From Chlorops oryzae (Eukaryota; Arthropoda; Insecta; Diptera; Chloropidae): DNA of 64,000 nucleotides. The stretch lies in assembly GCA_020466095.1 (NCBI GenBank), contig CM035807.1:106082727-106146726 (forward strand), written 5' to 3'. The notes below the pieces were generated by a model. That model was given only the letters and a program-made list of their open reading frames with translations, ran no database searches and was not told the DNA's origin. Positions 50,949-62,216 of the stretch are shown piece after piece. The first letter of the stretch is position 1. Each line of letters opens with the position of its first letter. Both the position numbers and the translations under genes were made by a program.

Positions 50949-53900
50949 CTTAGCCACTGTGACCACCTCAGCGATGTGACGTAGGTCGGCTAAATTGTGT
51001 ATATAATAGAAGATCTAAACTTTATTACAAAAGAGTTTTCTAAAAGTTATACATAATTTCCGAATTACCTTATCATTAAACGAAGAGAAAAAAAAGTTGA
51101 AAGTAACACAAGCTTTTGGAATTATTAAGTGAGAAAAAGCTTGAAAACCTTTGATGATGATCGATCTCAACAAAAAAACAAAAATTTCCTGAAATTTTCA
51201 TTTTACATAATTTTCCAAAAAAAAAAAAAACATAAACGAAAATAAAGTTTTTTCAATTTCCCCACCTTGAATAACAATCTACTCTATCACGCAAAACGAG
51301 TAAAGCTTATGATCATTAATTTTATTCAAAATATTTTACCTTCATGCAATGCAGATAGATCTCTTACAATTCAAAAGTGCCTTTCGGCAAAAATGTTCAG
51401 TTGAAACAACTTTTGGAAATTCCATTTTGTATTTTGATGACAGCAACTTATCTTTCATACTTTTTGGAACTACAAATCATAGTTTTACCCGCCACTTCAA
51501 GTTAGTTAAATGAGTTCACATAACTCAAGTGAGAATTGCAAATATTTTGCAACCATTTTTCAGCGTCTCAAGGTAACGCAAACATCCTCACACTCATCTT
51601 TATCGCCTTACCACTTCACTCTTTTCATTCTTCGTAATAAGTTCTCACAAAATTCGAATTCATCAACATCACTTGCTTTCCTTCCTCACCCATCCATTGC
51701 CTTATTTGAAGTTCTGCTTCTGCTGCTGTCGCAAAAAAATATATTCACCTGCTCTTTTCCATAAGAAAATTTTTGTACTACATATATAGCATCTTATGGA
51801 TGCCCATGTCCCAGTTCGTTCCATTTACCCATTACCATTTCCAACTAGTACTCGGTACTCTCATAAATTTTCGAATTGCCTGCTCACAATGTTTGCCAAC
51901 CTCTCCCATTTGTCACTTTGACAATATTTTTTACTTACATGAAAATTCTTTCTTTTTTTTTCAATGGTTTTGAAAAATCCTCCAACCGATGATATGAGCA
52001 CACGGAGCACGCGGAACATACGATGTGCCATTCATATCTGTACGCTTGCTCGCGGTTATTTGCCCAACTTACTAGCATACGACGCTTATAAGTTATAGCC
52101 CATCACTCATAAGTTATAACTTGACATTTGTCTCTTGACACAAATTCCATTACATAGATTCGTATCGATTTGAATTTGCAACAAAATTGAGCTTTCCGTT
52201 GCAAATTACCGCATAGGCACATCCTTCTTCAGCCTTGGAGTCTACTTTTATTCGAGTGTTTGTCATTCCGTGCACTGTGATTGAATACTCATTTCGATGC
52301 CATCGCAGGCTCCGCTCGTACTCGCCTGCGCTTTTTCGTACAACTGTTTGCAATGATTAGTGCTTTGAGAAGCCTCGGTTTCCCCTCTTTTGATACGGAA
52401 ATTATTTCCACTTATTACTTTTCAGCTGAGCTTGAATTATCTCTCGAATGTGTGCTTTAAGGATTTGCGTCATGAGTTCCAATAACAAGTCAAATAATTT
52501 TCATAATTTTCTTTCAATTTTTTTTCTTGTTTTAAACTGTAGCTTTTAAAGAGTTCGTTTACTTTCATAGCTTAATAGCTATCTAATTTTTTAACCAGAA
52601 AGCTTTTTTTTTTTTTTTCAAAGAGCAGTAAAAAATTCAATGGAAAAAAAAAGAATAATTTTTTGTGGTTGCTTTTGTGTCGTGACCCACTTAATCCTAA
52701 AAGTCCATTCAACACAAGCTCAAGCTCATAAAACTGACAAGATTGAGCAAGAAACAAAAGACAATTTCGGGCTTATTAAGCTAATTGCGATGTCGGATAT
52801 GGCATTAAAGAGAAGGCAAACTTGAAAGAAAGCATGCTGAAGAATCTAAACCGCAACGGCCCTAACTTACGAAACGTTGAGAGGTGGTGGCGAAAGTGAG
52901 CAAAATACAACCCACCCAATTTCCAAAAACAAGCATGAAGATACGAAATATTTAGATGCGAAGAAGGATGGCCATGTTGTGTTGTGTTGTGTCGAGTCGA
53001 GTCAAGTCGAGTTGAGGTGGGTGAAATGTAAGTCATTCGGACAATGAAAAATGGCAAAAACTATTTACAGCAAGCGAATGAGCAAATGCACATCAAATCT
53101 TAAAGAATGCAGAGAGCAAAAAAGAAAGAAGAAAACAATAAAAATAAATCGCACGCACACACACACACACAAAATCACATACAACGTGCACAAGGAAGAA
53201 GTTCCTGTTATTGAAGTTGTGCCGTTCATTGAGGACTTTGTAAATAAATTCCTGCAAGACCCATGGTTCGGACAATCATAATAGCTCAGCAGCTTTGCCA
53301 TTCGCCGCAGGCATCAAACAAAGCAAAACAAAATTAAACGAAGCGAATAGAACCGAAACGATTCAAGGCATGGCAAGGCGCGGTGCGGTGCGGTGCAATG
53401 TGACGTGACGCGGTGGGTCTGGTCGGATCGGATCGGGTCGGGTCGAGATGTAAGGGGAAAACGGGAAGCACCAAAAGAAAACCTCAACGAATGAGTGCGA
53501 GTGCGAGTGCTTGAAACCGGAAGGAAACGTTGGGTGCGCGCAATTGTGTGCGTTGAACTTCTTCATACAGTGACGCAAACGAGCGCAAGCACACACAGCA
53601 CACGCAACACACACACACCTATACAGAGACAGAAACACACTGAAGCAGAAGTATAAAGACACAGTATAAGGACACTCTCACGCACTTGAGCAGAGATAAA
53701 GACGAAAACGTTTAAATACATGAAGAAACAAAAAACAAACAGAAAAAACAAAACAACAAAACACCAAAAACAGGAATGAAAGGACTCCAGAAAAAAGAAA
53801 TACATAGCGAAATAAAATAGAATAAAATAAAAGCAGAAAGCAATTGTAATGAAAACCAACAGCAAACGTCCGCTTTATGTCAAAATGGCGCTATCTTGTC

Positions 53901-54142
53901 TGTTCCTCGCGTTATGTTAGCTTTTGTTAGTGTTGATTATTTCTTTTTCTGTTTTGTTTTCACCACTTTACACATTTCCATTTTTGGTTTGTTTTTTTTT
54001 TTCTTCTTATTTTTCGTATTTTTTATCTTTTTTAAATTTTTTTTATATTTTTTCTTTATTTTTTTTTCTTTTCCGCTCTACTGACAGCAGGATATGCAAT
54101 TTATTTTGCTACTCTTTGTTTTTATCTTCGTATTCGTTGTAG

Positions 54143-54169
54143 AGGAAAACTTCGTCAGAGCTTCGCCAG
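54143..54169 (+). CDS. tutl: candidate 27-nt in-frame microexon of tutl
   Basis: It is preceded by a T-rich tract ending TTCGTTGTAG and followed by CAG|GTAGAT. Both neighbouring exon ends are phase 1, and 27 nt keeps the frame. The single G left by exon C plus AG gives Glu, then ENFVRASP, then G|GT rejoins GDSIILNC. The insertion would place nine residues (EENFVRASP) just before the B strand of Ig2. No stop is created and the junction codon is restored. I do not recall this segment in the Drosophila protein, so it would be an alternative form. The evidence is splice-site and phase logic only. The donor is moderate, not strong. Confidence 0.4.
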
Positions 54170-54327
54170 GTAGATTTAGTATAATTTAAATTTAAAAAAA
54201 AAAAAAAACTTTTTATCGTGTCAACTTTTCTTCTCTCTTTTTTGTTGGTTTCCCTTATCACTATTTCATATAGATTTTTGTATTTTTTGTTTTGCTAACT
54301 TCCTTTCTTTTTTCCCATCTCTTGCAG

Positions 54328-54569
54328 GTGATTCAATTATTCTAAACTGTCAAGCTGATGGCACACCGACACCTGAAATCTTATGGTACAAGGATGCTAA
54401 TCCCGTTGATCCATCGCCCACCGTTGGCATCTTTAACGATGGCACTGAGCTGCGGATCTCGACCATACGACACGAGGATATCGGAGAGTACACTTGCATT
54501 GCACGCAATGGTGAGGGACAAGTCTCCCATACGGCCCGCGTTATAATAGCGGGCGGCGCTGTAATCATG
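54328..54569 (+). CDS. tutl: Turtle exon D: remainder of Ig domain 2
   Basis: It starts with GT completing a Gly codon from exon C, then DSIILNCQADGTPTPEILWY and ends at GGAVIM. The canonical Ig2 marks are all present: the first cysteine in ILNC, the tryptophan in ILWY, and D-x-G-x-Y-x-C in EDIGEYTC. The acceptor is CTCTTGCAG ending at 54327 and the donor is ATG|GTAAAA at 54570, phase 0. The next Turtle residues (start of Ig3) are not encoded in the window, so the gene continues beyond 64000. Confidence 0.97.
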
Positions 54570-56518
54570 GTAAAAAGACAAAAAAAACAGATACTTCTTT
54601 TTTTAAACACTAGCAAACAAACAGTAGAGAAAAAAGAGAGAACGACCAAAATTTTTCGAAATGAACAGTTTCTCAACGAAGGTCCTTCCATATTTCCCCT
54701 ATGTTAGATGGAATTTTATGAATTTCCTTCGAATTGGAAGCTTTATAATGTAGGTTTCTAATAGCTTCAATTATTTCCGAGTTCCTTTTTCTATTGGTTA
54801 GGAGTAAGATCCTTAGGGAGGAAACATGAAAACACCAAGAAAAGACCTAAACACCCTCCCAAATTTTTTTTTTTTTTAGTTGTCAGTCACACCAAGCCCC
54901 ATCCCCATTAGAATGAGGCTTCTTTATGATAAAAAAAAAAAAAACAACTTGATCATATACATATTTCAAACAAAAGAGCCTTCGAAAAAAGCTTTCTGCA
55001 CTCAAACTCTTCTAGCTTTGAAATTTTCAATTACCCTTGCTCGTAATCTTTCTTTATGGAACTATTAAGACCTTAACTATGGGAGCTTCCCTTTCGACTT
55101 GATTAAGAAATAAATTTTGGAACTAAATGATAAAATTAATTAAATCTTGAAAGCTCTTAAAACGAACTGTTGTCACGTTTCCGTTGTTTACAGCAACAGT
55201 GACAAAAAACAACAACAACAACATCAACAAGAACAAGAACAACAACAGTTTATATGCCTCCTTAAGGACTGAAATAAATTATCCTTACACTATTTCCATG
55301 AGTACTTAATTAAACGAGCGCGCGCTCCAAGTTTCGTCCTTTGCTAATTTGAAGTGAGCTCACTTTTATTAATCAGCGTAAACATCGAAAGCATTCCTCA
55401 TGTTAGCGCTTCTTAAGTCATTCAGATAGTTAGTCACTTGCATATTTATATACGGTCTCCAACCTATTTACATTCGATTGTACACGTAAATACTATAAAA
55501 TCCAAAGTCATTGCAGCGCCACTGCTTTTAAGCTCATTCCATTTTACATACATAAATACACCAACATTTATTTTTAATTAAAAGATATTTTTGAATACAT
55601 TCATAAATAAGTCAACACGTCTAACTGACGGACGGACGGACGGACGGACTGACAGAGTGACGGCCACAATTACTATCCAGCAGAAACAATAGCAACAACA
55701 ACAACAACGTAGTCGCTGAATGTTGCTATAGTAACCTAAACTAAGCATAACCGCATTCCCCTGAAAGTATGCTGTAGATTTTGTAATAAACGAACATGCA
55801 TATAAGTATGAGTGCGTGTGTGTTGGTGGGTGTATGTTTTCTAGTGGTGATGCTGCTATCGTTGAGAAAAATTAATTTAAGCTCATTTAAATGAGTTACC
55901 GAGCAATTAACTCGTAAATTATACACTATAAATTGCATGGTGTGTCTCTTAAGGATGGCCTGCTCTGCTCTTCTGTCTTTCTCGTTTTATATCCGCCTTC
56001 GAGAATGCGTTTTGTTTCGTTTAATTCCTTTGATTTGTTTTATTTTTATTTTTATTTTTTTCCATTCTTTCTCTCTTCTAAATGTGGTACTCTCTGATGT
56101 TGAGCGCTTTTTGCCTGTGATGCTGTGATGAGTGTGTGTGTGTGTTGTGTGTCTATGCTTTGTGGAAGTCATGGAGTCAGTCTCGACAAAAGTAAAAAAA
56201 AGCGACGTAATTATGTTCATGTGTATGTGTGTGAGTGGGTGTGTGTGTGTGTGTGGGTAAGTATGAGTGTGCTAAAGAACGACTCATTTTGGTTAGAAAG
56301 CAATCGTTGGGGTGTTGCTTTGCATAATTATCGTGTGCACTGTCTGTCATTCGAATAGAATAGTAAGCAGATTGATTTCAATGATAAGATTGAAATGAAT
56401 TGATATTTGAATAGGGGGGCGAAAGCTAAAAATGAAAATGTTTCCGTAATTATATGGGAAGCATTTTTTTTTTTAGTATTATTCAAGGCATAAACTCAAG
56501 GAATCGCTTAATTATGAA

Positions 56519-56760
56519 CAGGGCTCGGATTTTAATGACTTATAAATTTAAAGCATACTTTATGGGGCAAAAATATTTTCGTACCAGCACTTTGCGAATA
56601 AGTTAAGCAAAGTTGAACTTCAAATCGCTTTTTTAATTTCAAAAAAATTACTATTGAAGTTAAAAATCGATTTGAATCCTGACATTAGGTGAGTTGAACA
56701 AAATTTGTGCTCCATAAAGTATGCTTTAAAATTATAAAAGTCAACAAAATCCGAGCCCTA
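56519..56760. mobile_element. 243-bp hAT-type MITE family, copy 4
   Basis: It has the same termini as the other three copies. The target duplication is ATTATGAA (56511-56518) versus ATCATGAA (56761-56768), seven of eight. The interior is nearly identical to the copy at 24712, including TACCAGCACTTTGCGAATAA, so these two share a recent source. Confidence 0.85.
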
Positions 56761-57844
56761 ATCATGAATACGAATTTATCAGAAAAGTTTTGTGTAATTT
56801 CTGATTTCGAGAATTCGAAATTCTAAAACTGCTGCTTCAAAATTTCTGCTTTTCATTATTTCATAAAAACAAAAGAATTTCTCGGAACACTTTGACAACG
56901 AAAAATAATTCCCCTTTGTTCCTTCAATTGCAAAATTGTCGCGGCATGTGCCACGGAGATGAATTGTAAAATAGTTTAGCACATGTTTGCTCTTCCATGC
57001 ATGCTTATTATTATTATTTTTATTTTATTATTATTATTGCTATTATTTTAAACAAAAGCGAGCTGTAGCGCCAGCGTGTAGCGTAATTATGTAAAACTTT
57101 ATCCTTTGCCATAATATGCTTATATATTTGCGATTTCGTGAGCGCGTATGTGTGTGTGTGCTTGCAGCACGAAAGCGGGCTACTTTTGTCTTTTCAAAGG
57201 CGTACAGTAAAATACCAAAAAGCAGCAGGAGGAAACGCGTTGAAAGTACATAGGAAAAGCATCTGTTTTTTCTCTGTGGGCAGGATGTTCTTTCATTCTA
57301 CATACACACTGAAATAACAGTTGACATTAGCGGGGGCTCCTTCCCTTTTTTTTTTTTTTTGTTTTCTATGGCTATGTGTATTTTGCGGTAATGCGTCTTA
57401 ACGCTCGCTAGAGAAAGAAAACTTTTAAAACTGAGACTCGTAAAGTGCAGGAAATATTGTTAATTAAACATGACAAAAGACATGACTAAAACGGAACTAT
57501 ACGAGCACATATTTTACAGAAGAGACAAAAAAAAGGGAAAGAAGAATAAGACGAAGAATGAGGCTTTTGTTTTCGTTTGCTTAAGCACTTGAATCCATGA
57601 TGTCTGCGAGCGTACATAAGTGGGGAACATGTGTTCTTGACGCTCATAAATGTGCGGCTATTAATTGAGTCAATTCAGCTTTCCTTTTGCTTTATTGTCT
57701 GCAGTGGCATTCCACGCTTCACACGAATTGAGTTATTTAAGATTCACGGAAAGACACTAGATGAAATAATGGATTTTTTCTTATATTTTTCTTAACAAAT
57801 TCTTACTAATAAGTAGATTATTTTATCACTAATTAAGCCAACCA

Positions 57845-58236
57845 TGTTCGGAGTGCTCCGAAATAGAGCTCCTTTTGAAGCACCTTGACGGAGGTTTTTC
57901 GGATTTCTCCGAATAGAAGTGTTAAAGGACTCGTAACGGAACTCTTCGAATTAGTGCTTTTGCGAACGGCTCAAAAAACAATGCCTTTGAGCATGTAAAG
58001 AGAACAAATGAGTATTTTTTTAAAATTTATATAGGAAAGAGGGTCCAAACGGACTCTAGAGTATTCTAGTAATCATGAAAGATAAATTTTGAGATCCCCA
58101 AATGTACCCTTTTTCCATATAAGGCTCCGATCTCTTTTGTCCCGAAAAATCGCTCATTTTGGGCTCCTTTCTGAGCGCTTTAGAAGTATTTGTCCTTAGG
58201 AGCGCCATGCTAACTCTTTTGACTGGCTGGATAGAT
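57845..58236 (+). repeat. dispersed repeat with CGGAGTGCTCCG palindrome, copy 2
   Basis: TTCGGAGTGCTCCGAA is at 57847. The 3' part, with GGAGCGCCATGCTAACTC and TTTTGACTGGCTGG, aligns with copy 1 (22738-23165). It is AT-rich and non-coding. Confidence 0.5.
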
Positions 58237-59693
58237 ATCCCTCAAAGTATGCTCCAATATTTTGAATTTTTTTCTTTAAAATGTTCTTCAAAATATAAGA
58301 AAATTTCATTCAGCAGAGATCTGACAGCCATCATTGCCACATTTGTCGCCAAATAAATTCTCAAAGTAATTATTTCTTTGTTTTAGCTGCGAAACTTATT
58401 TCGGTCAATAGCTAAAGCACAGGCAAAAGTAGCATAAGATAAGGAAAAAGTACGGAATAAATCACATTTTCTCAACAAGCATTTTAAGATCCATTTCGAA
58501 CATATGCTCAAGTCGTTAATGGAACAAGCAAAGCAGCCAATGTCATGAAAATGTTGAAAAACAAAAGACCAAAAAATATTTACAAAGAAAAAAAAAAAAA
58601 AGGGCCAAAGAAAAATGCATAATTTATTCCTTTGGGAGATAAAAAAAAAAAAAAAAAAGAAAGAATAATATTTAGCAAATATATTTGTCAGTGCCTTGAA
58701 ACCCGAAAGGACGAAAAGATTCAGAGCGCGTCTTTAGTTGCGTATAAAAATCATGGCCACCAGACGACGATGACTCAAAGCTCATTTATTTTAGCGCTTA
58801 TTTACATGCGTTCAAAACACGTAATACATGCGCATGTTAAACATACACAAACACACACACACACACACACACGCGCGAACGAATGTAAATGCGAACACGA
58901 ACCTCGAAACAAAATAATTTAAGCGCAAAACGTGCATGAGCGGAAGTTAAATGAATTCAGTCGCCTTTGTGTGGAGGGGCAACTTTCGGTGGCAACACTG
59001 TCAAAAGCAAAAGCAAAAAAAAAAAAAAAAACAAAAAAAAATTAAATAAAATATAACAAAAGCAAAGGGAAGTGGCGCATCATAGTCGCCTCCATTGCTA
59101 CGATTTATGACTAGACCCAACCAAATTAGGGTCGCTGCAAACAAAAAATATTCCGCAGTGTGTAAGTGCGGTGACTTTGAAATCGGAGGAGTGGAGGGCA
59201 ATGTCCTAAGGCAGCATTCGTTAGAGGGTTAGTCGTCCTTCCTACGCTTCAATTTAGGCGTCGCTGAATAGCAGCAAGTATCCTTTCTTTTTTTTTTCCT
59301 TCCTTGTTTCTGTGTCTGTGATGAATTAGCTTATTACAAAACAGACAAAAAAAAAAAACTTGTATTTTCGCTTTGGAGACCTACTTCAAAGGATCCTTCA
59401 AGTGATTGAGTGATGAATTTCGGTGGATATCGCAACAAAAAAAAAAAAAAAAATTAAAAAAACTTTCTTTTCTGTTTCAACTACAACTGAATTTGATTTT
59501 CCCTAAACTCTCTTACTACTTACTTCTTCTCTTTTGTTTTTCTGTCTTTTTTTTCCATCTTTCAATGTTTCCCCTTTAATATTAAATTCCTCAACTATCA
59601 ATCAAAATAACTCAACTATCGACTGTCGACTGTGCTTGCTCTGAAACTCTCCCGGCTCGCCACGGTGCAAAATGTGTTTCCAATAACCTAAAG

Positions 59694-59783
59694 CCAACTG
59701 GTAGTGGAAAAGTAAAAACTGGCAAAAAATCAAAAGGCCGAAAGATCGCGAAAAATTCCTCGAAAACCGCACTGGTCATAACA
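59694..59783 (+). CDS. candidate 90-nt cassette exon, Lys-rich
   Basis: The 30-codon open segment starts PTGSGKVKTGKKSKGRK and ends TALVIT. It is phase 0 at both ends, matching the phase-0 end of exon D, so inclusion would keep the Turtle frame between Ig2 and Ig3. The downstream donor is ACA|GTAAGTGC, a full consensus. Upstream there is no AG dinucleotide from about 59411 to 59691, and the zone holds a long C/T-rich tract (59505-59575). The AG at 59692-59693 is therefore the first one available to a distant branch point. The immediate context CCTAAAG is weak. I know of no such segment in Drosophila Turtle. It could be a chance open frame. Confidence 0.28.
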
Positions 59784-61470
59784 GTAAGTGCAGCGTTGCT
59801 TGCCAAAATAAAAAAAAAAACTTTCGAAAATTTAATTTAAAAAAAATATTTAAAAAAAAAAAAACAATTATTAAAGCAAACAATTTTGTAGCTTCTTTTT
59901 TCCTACATAGTATATTCTCGTTCTCGTTTGCAGTTTTTACAGCGATTCACTGCCATTTTGCATTGTTTATTTTTGAATGCAACTCTTTTTTCCAAACATA
60001 TTTATACATATATGTATGTACATATATTCTTGACATTCTCAATATTCTCGATACTCTCATATTCGAATCGAAAGACTCCATCCAAATAAAACTCTTTTTT
60101 AATTGGCAAAAACTGAATTTTGTGGCTTTTCCAACGAAAAAATATATTTCATTCATGCAATCCATGAGCTGCCATCCTACTTTCATTTATCAATACGACA
60201 CAACTCGACTCCTGCGCTCATTCATGCATGCAGTACATGTGTGAGTGTGTGCACGTTCGGTTGCACAACTCCATTCACGGTGCTATTATATTGCTGCATT
60301 TCTCTGTTCGACCGAAATGTCGAAAATTTCACGCCAAAAAGCCAAAAAAAAAAACCCCACAAAAAAAAAAAAATACAGCAACGAAAAACACCAATACAAC
60401 CGCAAATCATACACGCTGTGGTTACCATCGCTACAGCGCATTACACTTGTACTCGTGCGGCTCCAAGTAAGATGAAAATCAAATTAAAAAATAACAAACA
60501 AACAAACAAAAAATAAAATAAATTAAAGAAATCCGCCTGACTATGGCAAATTCACTCACACTGGGCCCCCAAAAAAAAAAACGAGTCACACTCAGTTTCG
60601 CAAGCTATTCACTCATCCGAACTACTTTTCCGCACAAAACTTTTGCCATTTCCATAAAACAAACAAATGCGAAAAATAACAAAAGAACCAAAAAAAAACA
60701 AGATCCTGGAAAAGAAAATTCCAAAGAATCGCATATGAAATTGGTTTAAATGCAAACAGTTGAGCTTTTGTGTCAAATTTCCACGAAAAACTCTTCTCCA
60801 TATGCACATATGTGTTTCCACACACACACACACACGCACCATCATCTTTTGCGCACATTTTCGATTTGAACTTTCAGCTTTTCACTTTGGATATTTCCAA
60901 GATTTCCTATTTTTTAAATTACAAAAATTCTAGTTGTTGATTTATTCGGAATGCAAGAATTTCTTCCCTTCGAAACATTTTATTGTTCAACTTTTTTTAT
61001 TATTTTGTTCGTGATTTTTATTTTTTTTTTTATTTTTTTTTTTTTTTTTTTTTTGCGGGTCCTGAATGCTGAACACAATCAGTGGGACACCATGAGTTAA
61101 AGCTGCTTTCTTAGTTCTGCGGTAAATAATTTTTTCTCATTCTAAACTTTCGAATCAAATGTATCAAGTATTTCGAGTTGTTTCTTTGAGTTTCTTTTCT
61201 TCAATTGTTCACTCAAAATAGTAAATTTGCAAAATACTTAGAGAGAAAAGGCACTTTTTTAAGCTTTGTTGATTGGCACCTTGACAACGTTTGATTTTGG
61301 CTAAGAATTTAATTGAACTGGAACATACAATCGTTGAGATGGTTGACGACATTACCGGCCAGCATAATAGAGCTTTCCATACAAAATTTTCCTCCTTTTT
61401 ATTTAGAATACATATCCTCCATTTTGAATTAGTTTTTGTTAGCAAAACTTCGGTCAGTCATTGCTTAAGC

Positions 61471-61775
61471 CAGGGACGTAGCTAAAGAATAGTGCTTTGG
61501 TAGTTCTTATATTGCCACAGTGGTATATTGAACAGTTATAAGACATTAACCAAAAAAAAATTTAGAGGGGCGTTAAGAGAAGGCTTAGAGAGTTGTGGAC
61601 TAAAAGCCCATAAAATCCGAAAAATTCATGACGTCCGATTTTGATGAAAATTTATATATAGACTGAGTGAAAAATTCTAAGAATTTTGGCGATAAAATTA
61701 AAAAAAAAACTAGTTACAACTAGTCTAGTTAGGGTCTAGTTCCGAACTGGTCCAAAAAGGAGTAGTTGAATTTTA
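61471..61775 (-). mobile_element. half copy of the hAT-type foldback element
   Basis: It begins CAGGGACGTAGC and runs through GTGGTATATTGAACAGTTAT, matching the inverted right arm of 16210-16740. It continues to the central CTAGTTCCGAACTGGTCC, where the similarity stops. The other arm is missing, so the copy is truncated just before retrotransposon sequence. Confidence 0.6.
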
Positions 61776-61849
61776 TTGAAATTTTTCTTATAATCCTTAT
61801 TGATGGACATGCTATCGGACTGGAGAACTATTAAGGGTGTCGAATAATC

Positions 61850-62216
61850 GCCTCTCAGTACCGGTTGGACCGATGACAGGTTACTGTCTCATAGGCCCTC
61901 GCGCTAATAAGTTACGTGACTCTGCTTTTGATTTTTTGCAGGAGCTGTCAGGATGACAAGGAAGAGGAAACTCCTCAACATCTTCTACCGTACTGCCCGG
62001 CATACGCTAGATTGAGAATAAGAACCTTGGGAGGTTACTTCTTCTACTCCATATCTGAACTCGTTGAACGTTATCCTTTGAGAATAGCAAGCTTTGTTGA
62101 GCGAACAAATTGGTTTCATAAATAGGTGTCCAAGCGCCTGTGGGTATCACAACGGATCTTTTTGGTCTAAGTGCGTCCACTTTTTTGCGGGAGGCCCCTA
62201 TGACACAACCAAACCA
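61850..62216 (+). pseudogene. 3' end of a non-LTR retrotransposon (LINE), frameshifted
   Basis: Codons around 61876-61940 read TGYCLIGPRANKLRDSAFD. After a shift at the T-run near 61942 the next frame continues CRSCQDDKEEETPQHLL, then CPAYARLRIRTLGG and FVERTNWF up to a stop at 62123-62125. The C-x2-C...H-x4-C pattern and 'TGHCLIG'-like motif are typical of the C-terminal zinc-finger end of jockey/I-type reverse transcriptases. The following GTGGGTATCACAACGGATC with 'GGTCTAAGTG' and a CCAAACCAAA-rich tail resemble the 3'UTR of such elements. It is 5' truncated, as usual for LINE insertions. Confidence 0.75.

Larger units (their letters stand above)
48428..54327 (+). other. tutl: tutl intron between exon C and exon D (5.9 kb)
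   Basis: The intron joins phase-1 ends. A cluster of inverted-repeat elements fills 48489-49880, SINE-like and inverted repeats lie at about 50545-50950, and simple GC-rich tandem motifs (GGTGC, GATCG, GAGTC) occur at about 52975-53450. The microexon candidate 54143-54169 lies 158 nt before exon D, behind a T-rich tract. Confidence 0.85.

Noticed and set aside
54091..54169. Longer version of the microexon using the AG at 54090
   Set aside because: 79 nt breaks the frame and runs into a stop at the junction with exon D.
59612..59806. 64-codon minus-strand open frame opposite the cassette-exon candidate
   Set aside because: It is the shadow of the plus-strand frame that has the consensus donor; nothing supports minus-strand coding.
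60434..60463. 30-nt segment between CTACAG and GTAAGA, another possible microexon
   Set aside because: The upstream tract is not pyrimidine-rich, the peptide is unremarkable and no frame argument favours it over chance.
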